NCBI GenBank assembly: GCA_036172345.1
Contig: JASFBB010000272.1
Coordinates: 1-6,937, forward strand
From: NAK82 sp036172345
Lineage (GTDB): Bacteria; Chloroflexota; Anaerolineae; 4572-78; NAK82
Length of the DNA: 6,937 nucleotides
Direction: 5' to 3'
This document shows positions 1 through 5,735 of the stretch, in pieces; the first letter of the stretch is position 1, and the number at the start of each line of letters is the position of its first letter. The position numbers and the translations under genes were made by a program. The notes under the pieces were generated by a model. It was not told the DNA's origin, did not search any database, and was given only the letters and a program-made list of their open reading frames with translations.

Positions 1-332
1 GGTTCGCTAGGGGTGATGGGCCAGTAGATCGTCACCAGCCCCTTGATCACGGGAGAGGAGCAGAGCAGGGCTGATGGCCTCTCATCGCCTGTATACCCTA
101 AACGTCGCAGTACTGACATGAGAGGTTGGCCGCCCATCCCCACCCCAGTGTGGGGACACAGTGCGTTGTGCAATGTGCACCCAGCGGGCGCTGAGGCCCA
201 GGAACGGCAGGCATCCGACGTTAGGGCAGATAGGGTCGGTAGAATTCCTCGTCGGTGGTAGTGATCCTTCGGGATGCCATCCAAACCTATCTGGCTCAGC
301 CCATCTATGAACTCATCCCAACTGCGTAAGTC
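1..332 (-). other. Open minus-strand frame of about 110 codons, running off the left edge; unrecognised
   Basis: Reading the minus strand, one frame is open from just after a TAG at 335-333 down to the window edge with no further stop. It begins DLRSWDEFIDGLSQIG and ends PVIKGLVTIYWPITPSE at the edge. No strong start codon with a Shine-Dalgarno is visible: candidates are a TTG near the beginning and later ATGs (for example at 120-118). I recognise no family. A second minus-strand frame is also open over part of the same stretch until a TGA near position 88, and short plus-strand frames exist too, so openness alone is weak evidence. It may be the 3' part of a gene lying to the left, a decayed gene, or chance. 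Confidence 0.15.
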
Positions 333-345
333 CTAGGAATATGAC

Positions 346-609
346 TTGCCTACCCTGTGCGGAACGCTTGCCCACTGCACAGCGGAGATCATCCGCTGCG
401 AGCACTTGCATGACGGCGTGGAGCTAATCATCCGCGAGGAGAAATCACCCTATGCTGAGCTCGCTGTGCGAGCCGACGGAGCACTGGCCGCCTATGTGGA
501 CGACAGGTTGGTGGAGGCTTGCTACGATGCAGTGGCGCGTATCACCTGCGTTCCCATAGAATTACCACACCCTACACGTCGGATCAGGCTGGTGAGGCGT
601 GGTGGGTGA
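346..609 (+). CDS. Hypothetical small protein (87 aa), doubtful
   Basis: An 87-codon frame starts at TTG 346 with AGGA at 335-338 seven bases upstream, and ends at TGA 607-609. The middle has a plausible globular composition, alternating hydrophobic and charged residues (for example VELIIREEKSPYAELAVRAD, residues 25-44, then AAYVDDRLVEACYDAVARI), and the C-terminus is basic (RRIRLVRRGG). There are three cysteines (C5, C11, C18) near the N-terminus plus two later, but no recognisable metal site. There is no in-frame ATG and no family I recognise. It ends about 25 bp before the promoter proposed for the downstream operon, so it would be a separate transcript. It could be a real orphan gene, a remnant of a longer degraded gene, or a random open frame. 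Confidence 0.25.
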   Translation: MPTLCGTLAHCTAEIIRCEHLHDGVELIIREEKSPYAELAVRADGALAAYVDDRLVEACYDAVARITCVPIELPHPTRRIRLVRRGG

Positions 610-628
610 TTCGTAACCCCATCCTTGC

Positions 629-636
629 CAACGTTG
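629..636. promoter_or_regulatory. Palindrome CAACGTTG overlapping the -35 box; possible operator
   Basis: The perfect 8-bp palindrome CAACGTTG shares bases 634-636 with the proposed -35 hexamer. A central CG within AACGTT is typical of LacI-family operators, which often regulate catabolic and uptake operons, so a repressor site here is conceivable. The palindrome is short and no regulator gene is in the window, so this is a weak inference. Confidence 0.2.
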
Positions 637-662
637 TGAGCCCTGAAGAAACGTGCTATACT
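634..662 (+). promoter_or_regulatory. Probable sigma70-type promoter of the uptake operon
   Basis: TTGTGA at 634-639 matches four of six positions of the -35 consensus TTGACA, and TATACT at 657-662 matches five of six of TATAAT. The spacer is 17 nt, the optimum. Transcription would start near 668-670 and give a leader of roughly 75 nt before the ATG at 746. The position, directly upstream of the first gene of the operon and downstream of the last doubtful frame, fits. A second -10-like TATAGT at 675-680 lacks a convincing -35 box. Confidence 0.55.
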
Positions 663-729
663 CTTTACTCATCCTATAGTCACCAATCCTTGCTGGCCAT
701 GCTGGCCAAAAGCCAATCTGAAATTTTAC

Positions 730-736
730 GGAAGGG
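730..736 (+). promoter_or_regulatory. Ribosome binding site of the substrate-binding protein gene
   Basis: GGAAGGG lies nine bases before ATG 746 and supports that start. An ATG at 741 is only four bases from this site and opens a two-codon frame (ATG CCA TGA), so it is not the gene start. Confidence 0.6.
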
Positions 737-745
737 ATATATGCC

Positions 746-2602
746 ATGAAGGGATACAGATATCCAGCACATTGGTTGGTGGTGATCCTTGTGGTGTGCG
801 CGTTGCTGGCAACGCAGTGCGCACCGCCCACGACTCCGCCGCCTGAGGCACAGGCGACGCCGACAGCCATCGCGCCAGCCACCCCTGCTCCTACGGAAAC
901 GGGCGCACCCGCTACGGAGCAGGCACCAACGCCCACTATCGCTGCTACTCTGGAAGTATCGCAACAGGTGATCACTCAGGTGGTTGAAGAGTCCGAAGCG
1001 GCCAAGGCGCGTGAACCCCAAAAAGGGATCACGGTGGTGAGCGATGAGGATGTCACCACCCCGCGCACCAAGCGCGGCGGCGAGTACAAAGACGTTGCCA
1101 CCTCGGACGCGGTCAGCTTCCATCCCTATTTGACCACCGACACGGCGTCCAGCAGCTATCAGGGCATGGTCTATACAGGTGGGCTGTTGCGGCTCGATGA
1201 AAATACCTTGCAATACATCCCCAACATGGCAGAGAAGTATTCCATCTCAGAGGATGGTCTTACCTTCACCTTCCACCTGCGCAAGGGTATGCTCTGGAGC
1301 GACGGCCAACCCATCACCGCGCGCGATTTCGAATGGACCTATCAGCAGGTCATCAATCCGGCAAATGAGTTCCCCTATCTCTCCCAGCTCGGGTTCATCA
1401 AGTCCTATAAAGCGCTGGATGACTACACCCTGGAGATCAAGATCGACAAGGTCTACTGCCCAAGTCTGGGGCAGATGTCCGGATTGATCACCCCACTGCC
1501 CAAGCACGTCTGGGAGAAGCTGCCGTGGAACGACCCGGACAAGAATCCGGAGATGAACAAGCCCTCGGTCGTCTCGGGGCCTTATAAGCTGGTCGAGTGG
1601 AAGCGCGATCAATACGCCGTCTTTGAGGCCAATGAAAACTACTGGTATCACGGTGCCCCGAACATCAGCCGTTACGTCATCGAGATCGTGCCGGATCAGG
1701 ATGTCGCCTACCAGAAGATGAAAACAGGGGAAAGCGACACGGGCCCCATCACGCCCGACAAACTCAAGGAGGCGCGCCAATTGCCCAACATCACCGTCTA
1801 CGAGTGGTGGCCGGCCGCAGCGCTGTGGAGCTATATCGGCCTCAACATGCGCCCCGGCTTCCCGACGCACAACCTGCACGTCCGCCGCGGGTTGAGCTAT
1901 GCCATCGATAAGGACCTGCTGACCGAAGAAGTGATGCAGGGCCAGGCGAAACGGCTGTGCTCCGTCTATCCGGAGACTTCGTGGGTGTACAATCCGGATG
2001 TCCCGTGCTATGACTACGATCCGGAAAAGGCGATCGCGGAGTTCAAGCAGGCGGGTTATACGTTCCAAGACGGCAAGATGCTGGACCAGAACGGCAAACA
2101 GCTGCGCCTGAAGCTGATCTTCGGCCCGAACACCAGCAAGACGCGTGAGCTCATCGCCGTCACCGTGCAGGACTATCTGCGCCGCATTGGCGTGGAGGCA
2201 GACATTCAGGCGATGGAATGGTCCACCTATCTGGAGGCGCTCCATTCCAACGAGCCTGATTGGGATATATACATCGGCGGGTGGCAGGCGACTATCGAGC
2301 CGCATATTATGTACACCATCTGGGCCGAGGAGAACATCCCGCAGTTGAACTCAGTGGCCTACATCAACAAGGAAGTGGAAAGGCTGTTCGAAGAGGCCGG
2401 CTCGAACTGCGACCTGGAGTTCCGCAAGGAGAAGTACCAGCAGATTCAGAGGATCATCGCGGAAGACGCGCCTTATATCTTCCTCTTCTATAACAAGTCA
2501 TGGAGCGGCCAAAACAAGCGCATTAAGGGGATCGTCCCGACCGCTTTGGGCATCGGCTGGAACATGGAGGACTGGTACATCGAGGAGGCGCCTACTCCGT
2601 GA
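746..2602 (+). CDS. Peptide/nickel-type ABC transporter substrate-binding lipoprotein (SBP_bac_5 family)
   Basis: This 618-residue protein is the extracytoplasmic receptor that captures the ligand (most often oligo- or dipeptides in this family) and delivers it to the permeases encoded next. Residues 1-25 are a lipoprotein-type signal: a short basic start (K2, R5), a hydrophobic stretch at 11-22, and ATQC at 22-25. Glutamine before the cysteine is atypical. A Pro/Thr/Ala-rich tether spans about 26-70, a helical linker 71-90, and the binding domain about 110-615. Family hallmarks are SEDGLTFTFHLRKG (168-181) followed by WSDGQPITARDF (184-195), then SGPYKLVEW (277-285) and RRGLSYAIDKDLL (380-392). 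Mature-domain cysteines are C238, C405, C421 and C555; C405 and C421 are placed to pair. The stop overlaps the next start in GTGA. The family is certain; the ligand cannot be read from sequence, and sugars, nickel or opines are alternatives. Confidence 0.96.
   Translation: MKGYRYPAHWLVVILVVCALLATQCAPPTTPPPEAQATPTAIAPATPAPTETGAPATEQAPTPTIAATLEVSQQVITQVVEESEAAKAREPQKGITVVSDEDVTTPRTKRGGEYKDVATSDAVSFHPYLTTDTASSSYQGMVYTGGLLRLDENTLQYIPNMAEKYSISEDGLTFTFHLRKGMLWSDGQPITARDFEWTYQQVINPANEFPYLSQLGFIKSYKALDDYTLEIKIDKVYCPSLGQMSGLITPLPKHVWEKLPWNDPDKNPEMNKPSVVSGPYKLVEWKRDQYAVFEANENYWYHGAPNISRYVIEIVPDQDVAYQKMKTGESDTGPITPDKLKEARQLPNITVYEWWPAAALWSYIGLNMRPGFPTHNLHVRRGLSYAIDKDLLTEEVMQGQAKRLCSVYPETSWVYNPDVPCYDYDPEKAIAEFKQAGYTFQDGKMLDQNGKQLRLKLIFGPNTSKTRELIAVTVQDYLRRIGVEADIQAMEWSTYLEALHSNEPDWDIYIGGWQATIEPHIMYTIWAEENIPQLNSVAYINKEVERLFEEAGSNCDLEFRKEKYQQIQRIIAEDAPYIFLFYNKSWSGQNKRIKGIVPTALGIGWNMEDWYIEEAPTP
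2582..2588 (+). promoter_or_regulatory. Ribosome binding site of the first permease gene
   Basis: GAGGAGG sits inside the last codons of the binding-protein gene, ten bases before GTG 2599. It supports the GTG start and the 4-bp overlap (GTGA), which implies translational coupling. Confidence 0.6.
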
Positions 2603-3651
2603 GGCAGGCACTCACCCGCTATATCATCCGCCGCGGATTGCAGTCGCTCTTCCTGGTGTGGATTGCCACGCTGATCGGCTTCACCATTTATCAGCTGGCG
2701 CCGGGAGGGCCGCTGCAATTTCTGGATGACGATCCCAAACGTACCGCGGCCGATTTCGACCGGCTGAGCGCGCTATACGGCCTGAACCGACCCATCCTAG
2801 TGCAATATCTGGCATGGCTGACGGGCGAAGACTGGTTTACCATCCTGCCTGGCGGTGCTGCGTGGCAGAGCGGGCAATGCCGCGTCAATGCAGAGCGATG
2901 CGGGCGCGGCATCCTGCGCCTGGACTTCGGGCGTTCGTTTTACTTCAAAGGATCGAATGTGATTGACCTGATCGTCGAACGCATCCCTGCCACGTTTATG
3001 CTGGGCTTTTCCAGCCTCGTCATCAGCGTGGCGGTGGGCATTCCGTCCGGCATTTATGCCGCGCTCCATCGCGGCAAGCTGCCCGACCACATCATCCGGG
3101 TGACTACGGTGCTGGTCAACACGGTGCCCGAGTGGTGGATTGGGTTGCTGTTGCTGATCATCCTGGGGGGCTACCTACGACTTGTGCCGCTGGGCGGGAT
3201 GGAAACCATCGGAGATGGCTCCCTGCCGGATCGCCTGCATCACCTCGCACTGCCGGCCGTGGTGAGTGCCATCAGCGGGTGGATCAGCATCTCGCGCATC
3301 ATGCGCTTTGAGATGCTGGAGGTGCTCAATCAGGATTACGTGCGCACCGCGCGCGCGAAGGGGCTCCCCGAACACCTGGTCATCTGGCGCCACGTGCTGC
3401 GCAATGCCATTTTGCCCTTCGTCACCGGGCTGAGCGGCATCTTCCTGATCTTCCTCTCCGGCTCGATCCTCTTTGAGCTGGTCTTCTCCTGGCCCGGAAT
3501 GGGCCGCTTGGCTGTGATCGCCATCAACAGCCGCGATTATCCGGTGATGATGGGTCTGTTTGTCATCAGCTCCTTCCTGGGCATCATGGGCGTCCTGATG
3601 GTGGACATCCTGTACAGCTTCGTCGATCCGCGGGTCAAGTACGAGCTGTGA
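2599..3651 (+). CDS. dppB: ABC transporter permease, DppB type
   Basis: This 350-residue inner-membrane protein forms half of the translocation channel of a peptide/nickel ABC importer (PepT family). Hydrophobic segments lie near residues 11-31, 132-157, 167-193, 217-233, 276-296 and 315-340, the six-helix plan of DppB. The early motif FTIYQLAPGGPLQFL (28-42) is typical of the family. The cytoplasmic EAA loop that docks on the ATPase is DYVRTARAKGL through RNAILP (246-273), with the invariant glycine at 255. FSWPGMGRLAVIAINSRDYP (296-315) is also characteristic. Oddity: between YLAWL (70-74) and LDFGRSF (108-114), where DppB relatives are usually short, there is an extra stretch including C94 and C101. 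The GTG start overlaps the previous stop and has a good Shine-Dalgarno. The gene symbol is given at family level only; OppB, AppB and GsiC are the same family. Confidence 0.95.
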   Translation: MRQALTRYIIRRGLQSLFLVWIATLIGFTIYQLAPGGPLQFLDDDPKRTAADFDRLSALYGLNRPILVQYLAWLTGEDWFTILPGGAAWQSGQCRVNAERCGRGILRLDFGRSFYFKGSNVIDLIVERIPATFMLGFSSLVISVAVGIPSGIYAALHRGKLPDHIIRVTTVLVNTVPEWWIGLLLLIILGGYLRLVPLGGMETIGDGSLPDRLHHLALPAVVSAISGWISISRIMRFEMLEVLNQDYVRTARAKGLPEHLVIWRHVLRNAILPFVTGLSGIFLIFLSGSILFELVFSWPGMGRLAVIAINSRDYPVMMGLFVISSFLGIMGVLMVDILYSFVDPRVKYEL

Positions 3652-4742
3652 AGATCACGGTGATGCGCCGGAAAGAAGCGCCTGGCTCAGACGCAGAAGC
3701 GGCGGTGAGCGTCTCGATTCCTCGTTTCCGCAGGGTCAAGGAGCAAACCTACTGGCAGGCGGTGCTGGCCAAGCTGCTGCGCGACAAGCTGACCTTGGCG
3801 GCAATCTTCGGTTTGGCCGTGATGGTGATCCTGTCGGTCACTGCCGGTTGGATCAGCGATCAGGTGCTCGGCTTTGACCCCACTACCACCAACCTGACCA
3901 GGCGCAATGCGCCACCCACCTGGGCGGAAGTCGCCTGGCCCATCTTCCAAGAATTCACCCAGACGTGTCAGGCGGGTGGCGTGACCACTTGTCGTTGGTC
4001 TTTGTGGAAGGCTATTTTCTCGGCCTCGCTGACCGGCTTGCGGGATTGCCTGGCGGCTCCGCGCGGCACCTGCCACTGGATGGGCACGGATCAGGCTGGC
4101 CGCGATGTGTTGAGCCGCGCGCTATATGGCGGGCGCATCTCGATGCGCATCGGCCTCTACGTGGCCAGCATCTCGATGACGCTGGGGGTCGTCTTGGGCC
4201 TGATCAGCGGTTACTATGCCGCTACCTTCATTGATGACATCATCAACGCCATCATCCAGACGTTGGGCAGCATCCCACTGCTGTTCTTGCTGATCATCCT
4301 CTCGCGCATCTTTCAGCCCGGTCCGGAGGGGCTGTCCTTCCTCATCGGCGTTTTCGGCTGGATGGGCGTCTCGCGTTTGATCCGCGGCCAGATCTTCTCC
4401 ATCCGCGAGCGCGAATATATCCTCGCCAGCCGTGCGATCGGCGCCTCGATCTGGCGCATCTTGTTCCGCCATATATTGCCAAACGTCTCTTCGATCGTGA
4501 TCGTGGTGGGGGTGTTCAACGTGGCCGGCGCCATCATCGCCGAAGCGGGGCTGAGCTACTTGGGAGTGGGCATCGGGCCTCCCCTGCCCAGCTGGGGCAA
4601 TATGATGCAGGGCTCGCTGGGCAATTTTACCGATGCACCCTGGCTCGTGTTGGCGCCCGGGTTGTTCATCTTCTTGACCACTCTTTCGATCTATCTCATC
4701 GGCGACGGCCTGCGCGATGCCCTCGATCCGTGGGTGAAGTAG
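3648..4742 (+). CDS. dppC: ABC transporter permease, DppC type
   Basis: This 364-residue inner-membrane protein is the partner channel subunit. It has a cytoplasmic N-terminal tail (1-45), a first membrane segment at about 48-68, and further segments near 167-190, 203-220, 229-243, 282-303 and 332-352. The family signature HWMGTDQAGRDVLSRALYGG (143-162) is near-perfect. The EAA loop is EREYILASRAIGAS through RHILPN (254-279), and AGAIIAEAGLSYLGVGIGPP (293-312) followed by PSWGNM is the conserved C-terminal block. Oddity: the segment from the first helix to the HWMGTD motif is about 75 residues, longer than I expect for DppC, and carries C107, C115, C134 and C142. GTG 3648 overlaps the previous stop (GTGA); its Shine-Dalgarno is weak, so coupling to upstream translation is likely. 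An in-frame ATG at 3663 is an alternative start. The symbol is family-level; OppC and GsiD are equally close by type. Confidence 0.95.
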   Translation: MKITVMRRKEAPGSDAEAAVSVSIPRFRRVKEQTYWQAVLAKLLRDKLTLAAIFGLAVMVILSVTAGWISDQVLGFDPTTTNLTRRNAPPTWAEVAWPIFQEFTQTCQAGGVTTCRWSLWKAIFSASLTGLRDCLAAPRGTCHWMGTDQAGRDVLSRALYGGRISMRIGLYVASISMTLGVVLGLISGYYAATFIDDIINAIIQTLGSIPLLFLLIILSRIFQPGPEGLSFLIGVFGWMGVSRLIRGQIFSIREREYILASRAIGASIWRILFRHILPNVSSIVIVVGVFNVAGAIIAEAGLSYLGVGIGPPLPSWGNMMQGSLGNFTDAPWLVLAPGLFIFLTTLSIYLIGDGLRDALDPWVK

Positions 4743-4766
4743 CGCGGCCTCGCCAGCTGAAATCTC

Positions 4767-4773
4767 AGGAGGG
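4767..4773 (+). promoter_or_regulatory. Strong ribosome binding site that sets the TTG start of the hydrolase gene
   Basis: AGGAGGG is followed after seven bases by TTG 4781. It lies inside the longer in-frame reading from GTG 4730, so it argues that the extra 17 residues of that longer form are not translated. Confidence 0.7.
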
Positions 4774-4780
4774 TTGCGAT

Positions 4781-5701
4781 TTGACCCAGGCACAGTTAGA
4801 CCCAGCCGCACAGCGGCAACAGCTCTATGATCTGCTCGGCGCGCTGCCGCATCGTCAGCGCCCGATCCGCGCGGCGTGTCTCGGTGTGGAAGAACGGCCG
4901 GGGTATTTTCTGGAAAGGCTGGTGCTCGACCTAAATGGCGTCGAGGCGGTGCCGGCCTATTTTGTGCGCCCGCTGGAGGGACAGGGGCCATGGCCGGCGG
5001 TGCTCTACAACCACGCCCATGGAGGTGAGTACCACATCGGCAAGGAGGAGCTGCTGATCGGGCGGACGTTCCTGCACACACCACCCTATGCCGAGGCGCT
5101 GACGCGGCACGGGTATGCGGCGCTGTGCATCGATCACTGGGCCTTCGGCGAGCGACGCGGACGCAGCGAGTCGGAGATCTTCAAGCAGATGCTTTGGAAC
5201 GGGCAGGTGATGTGGGGTATGATGGTCTACGACAGCCTGCGCGCGCTGGACTATCTCGTGGCGCGCCCCGATGTGGATGCCAACCGCATTGCTACCTTGG
5301 GCATCTCGATGGGGAGCACGATGGCTTGGTGGGTGGCCGCTCTGGAGCCACGCATCCGCGTCTGCGTGGATATGTGTTGCCTGACGGATTATCAAGCTCT
5401 GATCGAGACGCGCGGGCTGGACGGCCACGGCATCTATTATTATGTGCCCGGGCTGCTTAAGCATTTTACCACAGCGCAGATCAACGCGCTGATCGCGCCA
5501 CGCCCCCATTTGAGCCTGGCGGGCAACTACGATCCGCTCACCCCGCCGGCCGGTTTGGAGCGCATCGATGCCGAACTGAGAGAGGTGTACGCCGCACTGG
5601 GGGCGCCGCAGGCATGGCAGTTGCGCCGCTATGACATCGGCCATTTCGAGACAGCAGCCATGCGCGCCGAGGTGCTCACGTTTCTCAAGCAATGGCTGTG
5701 A
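4781..5701 (+). CDS. Alpha/beta hydrolase (dienelactone hydrolase/acetyl xylan esterase-like), likely intracellular
   Basis: The protein has 306 residues from TTG 4781, chosen for the AGGAGGG seven bases upstream; a GTG at 4730 in the same frame overlaps the permease and lacks such a site. It is a single alpha/beta hydrolase domain with no signal peptide, so probably cytoplasmic. WPAVLYNHAHGGEY (71-84) is the strand and oxyanion-type HGG loop. RIATLGISMGSTMAWW (169-184) is the nucleophile elbow, GISMG, with Ser176. NYDPLTPP (249-256) gives the acid Asp251, and DIGHFET (285-291) gives His288, so the triad looks complete. CVDMCC at 195-200 is an unusual cysteine cluster beside the core. Enzymes of this shape are esterases, lactonases or peptidases; I cannot tell which. 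Position between peptide-type permeases and a prolidase-like gene suggests it acts on the imported compound, for example removing an ester or acyl group or cleaving a peptide. Confidence 0.9.
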   Translation: MTQAQLDPAAQRQQLYDLLGALPHRQRPIRAACLGVEERPGYFLERLVLDLNGVEAVPAYFVRPLEGQGPWPAVLYNHAHGGEYHIGKEELLIGRTFLHTPPYAEALTRHGYAALCIDHWAFGERRGRSESEIFKQMLWNGQVMWGMMVYDSLRALDYLVARPDVDANRIATLGISMGSTMAWWVAALEPRIRVCVDMCCLTDYQALIETRGLDGHGIYYYVPGLLKHFTTAQINALIAPRPHLSLAGNYDPLTPPAGLERIDAELREVYAALGAPQAWQLRRYDIGHFETAAMRAEVLTFLKQWL

Positions 5702-5724
5702 GCCATACCCACTGCGCCGGATTT

Positions 5725-5728
5725 AGGA
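5725..5728 (+). promoter_or_regulatory. Ribosome binding site that favours ATG 5736
   Basis: AGGA is seven bases before ATG 5736 but only one base before the in-frame ATG at 5730, which is too close for initiation. The second ATG is therefore the more likely start. Confidence 0.5.
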
Positions 5729-5735
5729 CATGAGC

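Noticed and set aside
43..261. Plus-strand frame of 72 codons
   Set aside because: Arg/Pro/Ser-rich with no domain character and no convincing Shine-Dalgarno; other frames over the same bases are equally open.
519..749. Plus-strand frame of 76 codons ending in ATGA overlap with the binding-protein start
   Set aside because: It overlaps the 346-609 frame and spans the proposed promoter, so it would mostly not be on the operon transcript; its residues look random. The two-codon frame ATG CCA TGA at 741-749 is probably also coincidental.
562..1213. Two minus-strand frames (562-975 and 680-1213) opposite the promoter and the 5' end of the binding-protein gene
   Set aside because: The Gly/Ala/Val-rich and Arg-rich runs are just the reverse reading of the Pro/Thr/Ala linker-coding region.
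1247..2305. Long minus-strand open frame of 352 codons opposite the binding-protein gene
   Set aside because: It lies wholly antisense to a clear SBP_bac_5 gene; its composition (many Arg, Asp, Leu, Val, His) is what the reverse of GC-rich coding DNA gives, and no motif is recognisable.
4122..5084. Minus-strand open frame of 320 codons across the second permease and the hydrolase
   Set aside because: It is antisense to two well-supported genes, is low-complexity in His, Asp, Ala and Arg, and has no recognisable domain.
5730..5735. ATG 5730 as the start of the M24 peptidase
   Set aside because: The AGGA at 5725-5728 is only one base away; ATG 5736, seven bases from it, is better placed.
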